Assembly: GCA_948976265.1 (NCBI GenBank)
Contig: CARFUA010000002.1
Span: 165,165 to 229,164 of the forward strand
Direction: 5' to 3'
Length of the DNA: 64,000 nt
Origin: an uncultured Clostridia bacterium
GTDB lineage: Bacteria; Bacillota; Clostridia; TANB77; CAG-508
Position 1 is the stretch's first letter, and each line of letters opens with the position of its first letter. Under the pieces are notes generated by a model. The model worked only from the letters and a program-made list of their open reading frames with translations, ran no database searches and was not told where the DNA came from. The position numbers and the translations under genes are program-made. Positions 57,804 through 64,000 of the stretch are shown one piece after another.

Positions 57804-58772
57804 TTATTTACTCTTCATACTTTCCCAAAAGTTCCTAGCAATATTTTTAAGGCTTTGCAAAGAAAAATCAAATAATAGGTGTACACACTCGAATGTTTTA
57901 TCGATAAAATCCTTTAATGTATCAATTTCCTTTTCTAATTTGCTATTTTCTCGTCGCAATTCTCGATTTTCTTCCTGAACTTTTTCGGCTTTATCCATTG
58001 TTTCATCAACAATATTTTTAATTTTAGTATATCTTTTCGCAATCGTATTATATTTGCCTACAACTCTTTTATAATTTTCTTTCAATGTTTCTATATCATT
58101 GGTAATAACTTCGGTTTCTAAATGATTGCTTTCTTTAAACATTTCTTGTACTTCAAAATTCGTAATCTTTTTTAATTTTTCTATGGGTATATGTTCATTA
58201 TCTTTTGTATTTCCTCGTTCTAACTCAAAACCATTTTCCGTTACATATTGATAAAATCTATCCTGCAAAATTCTATAGCTTTCGCGACCTTTCCAAAATT
58301 CACTACAAGCTATTTTATTGATTGCTTTTCCCTTTTTATCGATTGTATGCACAACTGGGATAAATACAATATGCATATGGGGTGTGGTTTCGTCATGATG
58401 CACTTTTGCCGATACAATAAATTCTTCGCCTAATTGATTATAATTTGCAACAAAATCATAAGCTGATTTAAAATATCGTTTTGTTTCTTCTTCACCAATT
58501 CTTTTAAAAAAATCTTTGTCAGATGTGATAATCAATTCACACATAACATTACTAACTTTTTTAATTTGACCTTTTAAGTGATATTTTTCTTTTATCATTT
58601 GAAATGCTTTTTGGTAAGAGGTATTTATACCTTTTATAGAATAATTTTTAATAGAACTATTTTTATGGATTTCTTTATTAGAATAATTCGTATTTTTTCT
58701 TTCGTTATGTCTATAAACGTAGGATAGTTGTCCCATTTTGTAATTTGCATTTCTTATGATAGCATAACTCAC
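57804..58772 (-). CDS. MobV/Pre-type relaxase (plasmid mobilization)
   Basis: The 322-residue protein starts at GTG 58772 after AAAGGAGATTTTAAAAT (MSYAIIRNANYKMGQLSYVYRHNER), the first Mob motif, followed by HHDETTPHMHIVFIPV, the metal-binding His cluster of Pre/MobV relaxases (about residues 125-140), and a coiled C-terminus (205-310). It nicks and transfers DNA from an oriT that in this family lies just upstream of the gene. It indicates a mobilizable element dependent on a helper conjugation system. Confidence 0.88.
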   Translation of the reverse strand: MSYAIIRNANYKMGQLSYVYRHNERKNTNYSNKEIHKNSSIKNYSIKGINTSYQKAFQMIKEKYHLKGQIKKVSNVMCELIITSDKDFFKRIGEEETKRYFKSAYDFVANYNQLGEEFIVSAKVHHDETTPHMHIVFIPVVHTIDKKGKAINKIACSEFWKGRESYRILQDRFYQYVTENGFELERGNTKDNEHIPIEKLKKITNFEVQEMFKESNHLETEVITNDIETLKENYKRVVGKYNTIAKRYTKIKNIVDETMDKAEKVQEENRELRRENSKLEKEIDTLKDFIDKTFECVHLLFDFSLQSLKNIARNFWESMKSK

Positions 58773-58866
58773 ATTTTAAAATCTCCTTTTTCATTTTTTA
58801 AGAAAATCTTCGTAAGCGCTTACCTATATTTTAATACTTTTTTAGCCAACTAAATTAACACAATAA

Positions 58867-58920
58867 AAAGTGTTAGAACATACTAGAACACTTTCTTTAC
58901 GCTTACGCTAAAAGTGTTCT
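58867..58920. other. Candidate origin of transfer upstream of the relaxase gene
   Basis: AAAGTGTT and AACACTTT form an inverted repeat (58867-58894), and AGAACACTTT faces AAAGTGTTCT across 16 bases (58885-58920). MobV relaxases cut in inverted repeats immediately 5' of their gene, as here. Exact nick site not assigned. Confidence 0.45.
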
Positions 58921-58926
58921 GTATGA

Positions 58927-59010
58927 TTAGGGGAAATCCCCTAATAACCCCTGCAAAAATTGATAAATCAATTTTTGACTAATTTTGGAAACCTCTATCG
59001 GTTTCCAAAA
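58927..59010. repeat. Three hairpins at the 3' end of the integrase gene
   Basis: TTAGGGGA/TCCCCTAA (58927-58943), AAAAATTGA/TCAATTTTT (58955-58976) and TTTTGGAAACC/GGTTTCCAAAA (58983-59010), the last overlapping the integrase stop. The last probably ends int transcription; the others may belong to oriT. Confidence 0.6.
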
Positions 59011-60188
59011 TCATTCTGTTCATTTAATAAGTTATCCACATCTACAATTTCATTGTTCATATAATATTGATTTACTTTTTCTAATTCTTCTTCTTTGTAT
59101 CGATTAAATATTGATGTATAGGTATTCATCGTAACAGAAACGTCTTTATGTCCCATCAACCTTTGAAGTGCAACGGCTCTCATGCCAGCTTCAACACATC
59201 TTGTCCCATAAGTATGTCTTAAACTGTGCGTTGATATTCCTGTAATTCCTAAATCAGCTAATCTTTTCTTTAAAATATAATTCACATTTCTATTATCCAC
59301 ATAATTTCCATTTGGGCTTAAAAATAATTGTTTGTCCATATGATTGGTTCCAATATTCATTTGTTCAATCACAGAATTTCTAATAAACTTAGGTATCGGA
59401 ACTTGTCTTAAACCTGAATAAGTTTTTGTTGTATCTCCCATAATCACTTTTTCATTTTTATCGGTTGTTAATGTTTTATTGACATCTACCAAATTTCTTT
59501 TCAAGTCAATATCTCCATTTCTTAAGGCTAATGCTTCACCAACTCTTAATCCCATATACATTTGTATTAAAAACACATTTTTATAAGGATCGTCTTGGAT
59601 AGTTTTACTCATTAAATAATTCGTAAAAGCTTGCTGTTCTTCAACTGTCATGGCACGTACTTCTTTATCTGCTTTTGTGCTTCTTGGTTTTATAACATCT
59701 ACCATTGGATTTTTAACAATATATCCCTTATTCATAGCTAATGTATAACTTTGTGTAAATTGTTCCATTATCTTTTTAATATAGGAATTACTATAATCTT
59801 TTAACGAATTAAGATAGATTTGTATATCATCACTGGTTACGTCTTCTATTTTTTTGTTGGCAATATCACTTTTTTCTATTACTTGAATGGTTTTCAGGAC
59901 TCGTGAATATTGCCTTTCTTTTATCAAATTCATATCTAATTTTCTTTGCAAATTTGACCTCATTAATTGTGATAATGGAATACCATTGTTTTTTATAAAT
60001 ATTTCATTTCCTTTTTGATATTGTAGAGAACTTAAAAACTGTTTTCCTTCTTCTTCACTTTTTACTGTTTTTTGCTTAACAACTTCTTTGTGAGTATGAT
60101 TATCTATAACATAATATTCACAAAACCATTTCCCCTTACTTTTATTAAAAAATACACTCCCTGTTTTATTTCCTTTTGGTCGTCCCAT
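58995..60188 (-). CDS. int: Tyrosine recombinase (integrase)
   Basis: ATG 60188 follows GGAGGTGTAATT. The 397-residue protein has an N-terminal SAM-like/AP2-type DNA-binding part, a core-binding domain and a catalytic domain with Arg in MYMGLRVGEALAL, H-x-x-R in STHSLRHTYG and the late His and Tyr in LMGHKDVSVTMNTYTSIF. Tn916/phage-type integrases like this insert at tRNA or other sites. It and xis are adjacent, the usual integration/excision pair. Confidence 0.93.
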   Translation of the reverse strand: MGRPKGNKTGSVFFNKSKGKWFCEYYVIDNHTHKEVVKQKTVKSEEEGKQFLSSLQYQKGNEIFIKNNGIPLSQLMRSNLQRKLDMNLIKERQYSRVLKTIQVIEKSDIANKKIEDVTSDDIQIYLNSLKDYSNSYIKKIMEQFTQSYTLAMNKGYIVKNPMVDVIKPRSTKADKEVRAMTVEEQQAFTNYLMSKTIQDDPYKNVFLIQMYMGLRVGEALALRNGDIDLKRNLVDVNKTLTTDKNEKVIMGDTTKTYSGLRQVPIPKFIRNSVIEQMNIGTNHMDKQLFLSPNGNYVDNRNVNYILKKRLADLGITGISTHSLRHTYGTRCVEAGMRAVALQRLMGHKDVSVTMNTYTSIFNRYKEEELEKVNQYYMNNEIVDVDNLLNEQNDFGNR

Positions 60189-60199
60189 AATTACACCTC

Positions 60200-60493
60200 C
60201 TAATCTCGTTTTTGCATTTTCCATATGATGTAAGCTAATAGCATAATTTGATTACTTTTGCCAATATTGATTGACGGAAAATCCTCTCTTTGAAATAGTC
60301 TGTAGGCTATTGTTTTACAGATATGTAAATCTTGCATGACTGCTTCTACATCTATCATTCTAAATGGATTTTTCAATCTTTTTACGCTTTCCAGCGCCAT
60401 AAGCTGTTCGACATTTAACGGACTTTGTAAATTTACATTTATTTTCTTATCTTCTGTGTCGATTTTACTGATAACTTGTGTTAAATTTTCCAT
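60200..60493 (-). CDS. Excisionase-like DNA-binding protein
   Basis: The 97-residue protein has an N-terminal tail and a helix-turn-helix of the excisionase/MerR-like type (MIDVEAVMQDLHICKTIAYRLFQREDFPSINIGKS), followed by a helix. It lies 11 bp upstream of int on the same strand. Ribosome site GAGGAGAAAAAATT. Confidence 0.75.
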   Translation of the reverse strand: MENLTQVISKIDTEDKKINVNLQSPLNVEQLMALESVKRLKNPFRMIDVEAVMQDLHICKTIAYRLFQREDFPSINIGKSNQIMLLAYIIWKMQKRD

Positions 60494-60505
60494 AATTTTT
60501 TCTCC

Positions 60506-61024
60506 TCAATTTTCGTTATTTTGAATAAATTTTAAAATGATGGTTTGTATGCCTAAAATCATTCTTAATGCTTCATCACTTGCCAAATGTTGTTTATCAT
60601 TTTTTATACTTTCTTTTTCTAAACTAAAACTGCTTTTATTTTTGAAAAAATCACTTTTCGTATTTGAAATATATCTACCTTTTTCATCAAAATTGTCATA
60701 ATTGAAACTGGCTCGTTTCAAAAATTCTCTGTACTTCATGGCTTGTTCTTTGGTTAATGATTGAAAAGTTCCATTTTTCCCACAAACAATAATTACATTT
60801 CCTCTTATGGATGCTCCAATGCTTAAAAAATCTGTGTTAATATAGATATTTGGCTTTAAATGTTCCCTGTCTTTTCTCGCCATAATTGTTATAGCTTCAT
60901 ATGGTATATAATCTAATTCGCCACCGATTAACTCTTCAAAAATTTTTTGGTCATTTTGAACTTTCTTAAATTCTGCATTTTTGCCAACTTCTTTATACAA
61001 AATTACAATTTCATTTTTTGCCAT
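60506..61024 (-). CDS. DUF3846-like element protein
   Basis: ATG 61024 (MAKNEIVILYKEVGKNAEFKKV) is chosen over GTG 61033. The 172-residue protein has the DUF3846-like N-terminal pattern (VEVG...I-N-x-L-K-x-x-Q-x-x-V-G-G), here KEVGKNAEFKKVQNDQKIFEELIGGELDYIPYEAITIMARKD, and ends in a short helix. Function unknown; typical of mobile-element cargo. Confidence 0.55.
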   Translation of the reverse strand: MAKNEIVILYKEVGKNAEFKKVQNDQKIFEELIGGELDYIPYEAITIMARKDREHLKPNIYINTDFLSIGASIRGNVIIVCGKNGTFQSLTKEQAMKYREFLKRASFNYDNFDEKGRYISNTKSDFFKNKSSFSLEKESIKNDKQHLASDEALRMILGIQTIILKFIQNNEN

Positions 61025-61193
61025 ATAAATCACGTCTTTCGTTTTTTAAATTGGACAAATATTGCTGGTAGGATAAATCGTCAAAATAGTTTAGATGATT
61101 TTTATCATCCAGGCTAATAACATTTTTGGTAAATAAATTATCTTTTGTTCTGGTTGTTTTTTTGGGATTGACTTTCTTTGAACTTTTTTTCAT
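61011..61193 (-). CDS. Hypothetical 60-residue element protein
   Basis: A strong ribosome site (GAAGGAGATTTTAAAGT) precedes ATG 61193. The product is very basic at the start (MKKSSKKVNPKKTTRTK) and ends in a polar helix (YQQYLSNLKNERRDLYGKK). No family recognised. It overlaps the start of the DUF3846-like gene by 14 bp, so they are coupled. Confidence 0.55.
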   Translation of the reverse strand: MKKSSKKVNPKKTTRTKDNLFTKNVISLDDKNHLNYFDDLSYQQYLSNLKNERRDLYGKK

Positions 61194-61367
61194 ACTTTAA
61201 AATCTCCTTCTAAAATTTGATTTCCAGAAATCATGATTGGTTCGAACAATTTTAGTTTAGCATGGAAAAGAAGTTATTCATTAAAAAAGTATCAAAGTCG
61301 TTCAAAATGGTTCAAGTGTAAAGTTGTTTTGCTTGACAGAAAAAGAACTACTATTTTTAGTAGTTCT

Positions 61368-61733
61368 TTAATTCTTATATTTTAAAGCTAGAATACTAAT
61401 AAACTTACTTGGTGAAAAGTAATAAACGTCAAATGGTAACTTCAAATATCTTTCAAAATTCTTTCTCGCTTTCGCGTAATCAACTCGATAGAGGGCATTT
61501 TTGATATTATCTTTTATATTTTTTAATTCGTAATGGTTTTCACAAATAAATCGTTTCAAAATTTCTTGATAGGAAGCGTCATATAGTCCATTTAAAACAA
61601 CGTATTCGATTACTTCTTTTAAGTAAATCGTTCCTTTGTTACTTGGATTTAAACCCAATTCAAAAAGCATTGTATAAAGCGAATATGAAACTTTTACGTT
61701 ATCTTTCGTGCAAGTATCATATACACTTTTCAT
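61368..61733 (-). CDS. Spo0A C-terminal-domain-like protein
   Basis: The 121-residue protein resembles the DNA-binding effector domain of Spo0A: LFELGLNPSNKGTIYLKEVIEYVV followed by EILKRFICENHYELKNIKDNIKNALYRV matches the L-G-x-x-x-x-x-K-G-Y-x-Y-L-x-x-A-I and later recognition-helix layout. It lacks a receiver domain. On a mobile element it could bind 0A-box-type sites or regulate the element itself; this is inference. Ribosome site AGAAAGGC. Confidence 0.6.
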   Translation of the reverse strand: MKSVYDTCTKDNVKVSYSLYTMLFELGLNPSNKGTIYLKEVIEYVVLNGLYDASYQEILKRFICENHYELKNIKDNIKNALYRVDYAKARKNFERYLKLPFDVYYFSPSKFISILALKYKN

Positions 61734-61993
61734 ATTTACTAGCCTTTCTCATAGATTTACTATTTCTGAATATATTATATCTTCATTATGTAAATAAATC
61801 AAAAAGCAGTAAAATTGCGTATTATGCAACTATTGTTGCATAATACGCAATTTTTAGTTTATCAATAAGGATTTCTTAGCTTAATTTTCATAAAAAATTA
61901 ACAAAAGTTATGAAAAAAGAAAAAAAGCATATTATGTTGCATGGTATGCAACATAAAAAGAGAAGATTATACTATAATCTCCCCTAAATAATC

Positions 61994-62045
61994 TTAACAA
62001 CCTCCTCCACCACCGTGGAAATGCTATGTTTTCTTTTTTCTCCAT
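61994..62045 (-). CDS. Small ORF with CGG, possible +1 product ending in GGGGGC
   Basis: ATG 62045 follows AAAGGAGGGTAAGTT, a perfect ribosome site. The zero frame reads MEKKENIAFP, then CGG (C at 62015) and continues as PRWWRRLLRLF for about 38 codons. A +1 shift gives PGGGGGC and stop at 61994 (16 residues). CCA-CGG-T fits the C-before-glycine pattern of the larger genes. Which is made is unknown. Confidence 0.45.
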
Positions 62046-62122
62046 AACTTACCCTCCTTTCTATTAGTCTCTATTTCTTTATTGCACATAAATTTAGAAA
62101 GTCCAACAGGTGGAGGTTCCAT
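62024..62122 (-). CDS. Small overlapping ORF, uncertain
   Basis: ATG 62122 opens a 32-residue frame (MEPPPVGLSKFMCNKEIETN...) overlapping the ORF at 62045 in another frame. It has no convincing ribosome site. The stretch 61734-62258 otherwise contains terminator-like hairpins around 61930-61985 and A/T-rich DNA; I see no other gene in it. Confidence 0.25.
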   Translation of the reverse strand: MEPPPVGLSKFMCNKEIETNRKEGKLWRKKKT

Positions 62123-62258
62123 ATACAATTTGAGCCACTTTGCAATAGCTCAAATCATAACATTTTATGTTACAATTCAAGCCTTTGCTTGGCAAAAATC
62201 GTATAAAGATTTTTACAAAAATAGGTATTTGATTAAGTATAGTATAGCATAAAAAACC

Positions 62259-62615
62259 TTAAAATTCAAGTATATCAGCACTTTTACCTATTTTTTTAAC
62301 ATTTCTATTTTTCTCTTCTATTTCTTCTTTTAATAACATACCATCTGTCAAGCCAAATTTGTAATAATGTTCAACCCAAAGTTCCATCTCTTCTAATATG
62401 GCATCATGAAATTCATCTAATTTTTTCAGGACTTCTTCTTGACATTTTTCATCTACTATTTTGTCTTTGACTAATTTTTCCAATATCTGATATACTTTAT
62501 CAACTTTTTCCAATTTTTCTGAATTCTCGCAAGTTTTGCTAATTAAGTATTCAAAACCATCTCTTCTTATTGTAAATAAATCATCTAATACTGTATTCTC
62601 AAATACTTTTTCCAT
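62259..62615 (-). CDS. Hypothetical acidic helical protein
   Basis: The 118-residue protein is acidic and helical (LEKVDKVYQILEKLVKDKIVDEKCQEEVLKKLDE) with no recognised domain. Its promoter at 62666-62694 is overlapped by repressor-like half-sites, so it is probably under control of the XRE proteins opposite. It could be an antirepressor, antitoxin or similar regulator. Confidence 0.55.
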   Translation of the reverse strand: MEKVFENTVLDDLFTIRRDGFEYLISKTCENSEKLEKVDKVYQILEKLVKDKIVDEKCQEEVLKKLDEFHDAILEEMELWVEHYYKFGLTDGMLLKEEIEEKNRNVKKIGKSADILEF

Positions 62616-62640
62616 TTATTCAACCCTTTCATATTAAAAT

Positions 62641-62770
62641 TTATGACGCATTATGTCGTTACTATATATTAACATATACGACACGTTGTGTCAACACTTT
62701 CTTAAAAATATATATGACATTTTACGCCGTGTTAATTCATCTAAACTTATGACACAATAAGTCTGGTGGT
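62641..62770. promoter_or_regulatory. Divergent control region with operator repeats
   Basis: Minus-strand promoter: TTGACA (62694-62689), 17-bp spacer, TAATAT (62671-62666). Over and around it are TATGACG, ATGTCGT, a palindrome GACAC-GTT-GTGTC (62680-62692), ATGACATT and TATGACACAATAAG, all variants of a TGACRC half-site. This is the expected layout of a repressor switch between the XRE genes and the gene at 62259. Confidence 0.65.
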
Positions 62771-62776
62771 GATAAT

Positions 62777-62965
62777 ATGATAAAAGAAAATAGAATAAAA
62801 ATGAATTATACACAAGAAAAATTAGCAGAGTTGGTCAGTATCAGTCCAAGACAATTACAAAGAATAGAAATAAACGAGGACAAAACAAGTATCAAAACTA
62901 TGCGAAAACTAATCAAAATTTTACAAATACCAGATAAAGAAATTCTTCAATATATCAAAAAATAG
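62777..62965 (+). CDS. XRE-family HTH regulator, copy 1
   Basis: The 62-residue protein is one HTH domain (MIKENRIKMNYTQEKLAELV, SPRQLQRIEINEDKTS, then TMRKLIKILQIPDKEI), Cro/CI type, with ribosome site GGTGGTGATAAT. It probably binds the TGACRC repeats next to it. Confidence 0.8.
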   Translation: MIKENRIKMNYTQEKLAELVSISPRQLQRIEINEDKTSIKTMRKLIKILQIPDKEILQYIKK

Positions 62966-63029
62966 AACGACATTTCATACCGTGTTATTCCATTTTAAAT
63001 TATGACACAATAAGTCTGGTGGTGATAAT

Positions 63030-63218
63030 ATGATAAAAGAAAATAGAATAAAAAGAAATTACACACAAGAAGAATTATCAGAAATAATTGGAATTAGTCC
63101 AAGACAATTACAAAGAATAGAAACAAATGAAGATAAAACAAGTATTACAACCATGCGAAAACTAATCAAAATTTTACAAATACCAGATAGAGAAATCATT
63201 CAATACATGAAAAAATAA
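63030..63218 (+). CDS. XRE-family HTH regulator, copy 2
   Basis: Also 62 residues, about 80 percent identical to copy 1, differing mainly in the first two helices (RNYTQEELSEIIGISPRQLQ). Same leader and ribosome site. Divergence in the recognition region could give a different operator preference. Confidence 0.8.
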   Translation: MIKENRIKRNYTQEELSEIIGISPRQLQRIETNEDKTSITTMRKLIKILQIPDREIIQYMKK

Positions 63219-63237
63219 TATTGTATGGGGGTATATT

Positions 63238-63942
63238 ATGGCTGAATTTGATAGAAAAGATTTTGGAGAAAGACTAAAAAACTACAGGATAAAGAAAGGA
63301 TTAAGCCAAGAAAATATTGCGCATGCCTTGGGAAAAAATAAAGCAACGATTAGCCGATATGAAAGTGGCGAAATTTTGCCAGATGTCAGAGATATTAGCA
63401 TTATTTGCGAAGAACTAGGCATATATGAAGCTGATTTATTTGGAAATGATACAAACAGAACTACGCAACACAACAAATCCAAAAATCCTTTCCATACTGA
63501 TAAATTATACGTCTATTTTAACGCATACAATTTTAGAACAAAAAAATTTGCACCTGATAAATACATCTTAGAATTAGAACAAAAACAGAATATCTGCAAA
63601 ACAAAGTTTGTAGATTATCACGATAAAAGGATATATTCGGAAGGTTACTTGATATGTAATGACGAAATCGTTTTTGCTGTCATGGAAAATTACAAACCAA
63701 CCAGTAGCCGCGTCGATGTTGCCGTTCTTGAAATCAATATTTGCAATGGCACTGACGGCTTAATGCTTGGTGGTTATTTTGGCACAAATGCAAAATGTGA
63801 GCCTAGTTTGAGAAAATGTTATTTTTCAAAGAAAAATGTTGATTTTACAGATGAGATGTTCGAAAATTTGAAGTTGAATGAAAATGAACAGGAACTTTTA
63901 AATAAACAGAATGCTTTATATTTAGATATTTTTAATATATAA
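63238..63942 (+). CDS. XRE-family regulator with C-terminal domain
   Basis: The 234-residue protein starts with an XRE HTH (GERLKNYRIKKGLSQENIAHALGKNKATISRYESGEILPDV) and has a C-terminal domain of about 150 residues (KLYVYFNAYNFRTKKFAPDKYILE...), which may bind a ligand or mediate dimers. No protease motif was seen. Ribosome site GGGGGTATATT. It follows the two small XRE genes in one likely operon. Confidence 0.75.
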   Translation: MAEFDRKDFGERLKNYRIKKGLSQENIAHALGKNKATISRYESGEILPDVRDISIICEELGIYEADLFGNDTNRTTQHNKSKNPFHTDKLYVYFNAYNFRTKKFAPDKYILELEQKQNICKTKFVDYHDKRIYSEGYLICNDEIVFAVMENYKPTSSRVDVAVLEINICNGTDGLMLGGYFGTNAKCEPSLRKCYFSKKNVDFTDEMFENLKLNENEQELLNKQNALYLDIFNI

Positions 63943-63989
63943 TTGTAAAGACAAATAGTAATTTTTTGTTTAGATTGGAGAAAGAAAAT

Positions 63990-64000
63990 ATGAAAGAATC
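63990..64000 (+). CDS. Start of a further element gene, cut by the window edge
   Basis: ATG 63990 follows TTGGAGAAAGAAAAT and reads MKES before the sequence ends. Confidence 0.5.

Larger units (their letters stand above)
62713..63218 (+). repeat. Tandem duplication of an XRE gene with its control region
   Basis: Two units with a period of 253 bp. Each has a GACATTTXXXXCCGTGTTA-type block, TATGACACAATAAGTCTGG, GGTGGTGATAAT and an XRE ORF. The leaders are identical over more than 40 bases, showing a recent duplication or gene conversion. Confidence 0.85.

Overview
The window reads as chromosome of a low-GC, spore-forming Bacillota (class Clostridia, probably an uncultured gut lineage). The evidence is strong AGGAGG ribosome sites, near-consensus sigma-A promoters with 17-bp spacers, sporulation-type genes (yqfC, yqfD, yqzL, a Spo0E-like gene, pdaA) and Clostridia-type surface proteins with pilin-like N-termini.

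Layout. 1-2.7 kb: a pilin-like surface gene cut by the left edge, a tiny ORF and an M23 peptidase. 3-8.3 kb: smc and a dGTPase-like HD protein. 8.4-9.9 kb: small ORFs and a PfkB kinase. 9.9-19.4 kb (minus strand): hsp20, an M29 aminopeptidase, a phosphoesterase, an amidase, recO-yqzL-era, a YerB-like lipoprotein, dgkA-ybeY, an unknown gene and yqfD-yqfC. 20-28 kb: a DUF1836 regulator with an M20 amidohydrolase, a Ca-type P-ATPase, a pilin-like gene, asd and a lipoprotein. 28.2-33.3 kb: recJ-relA-metallo-hydrolase-dtd. 33.4-42.4 kb: TM2 protein, large pilin-like protein, adhE, two duplicated small membrane-protein cassettes, dacA, a coiled-coil protein and an SH3-CAP protein. 42.5-53.7 kb: pdaA, a beta-helix surface protein, a Spo0E-like gene, lgt, two M16 peptidases, a CmpB-like membrane protein, another pilin-like operon and two tiny ORFs. 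54-57.4 kb: HD-GYP protein, scpB, proS, tRNA-Arg(UCU) and tRNA-Pro(UGG). 57.4-64 kb: a mobilizable element beside the tRNA genes (MobV-type relaxase, tyrosine integrase, excisionase, Spo0A-C-like protein, XRE repressors), running off the right edge.

The outstanding signal is a recurrent +1 frameshift. Seven genes (a pilin-like gene, smc, a pfkB kinase, relA, dacA, an SH3-CAP gene and scpB) are each split by the same lesion: one extra C directly before a GGA or GGT glycine codon, creating an in-frame CGG. Dropping that C restores a full-length conserved protein every time; in dacA it restores the catalytic SGN motif. Several of these genes are normally essential or highly conserved. In a by-eye scan of roughly 16,000 codons, in-frame CGG was otherwise found only in one coiled-coil gene and a few tiny ORFs. 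I infer that CGG is a hungry or unassigned codon at which ribosomes move +1 and read the overlapping GGN as glycine, or that CGGN is read as a four-base codon. The one clear sense-codon exception shows that the rule is not absolute.

Secondary signals are a family of four tiny ORFs (21-32 codons) with perfect-spacing promoters near the pilin-like loci, two carrying a (TG)n tract; two duplicated cassettes whose leaders can form competing hairpins that mask the ribosome site; and a shared ~40-bp element upstream of two regulatory genes.
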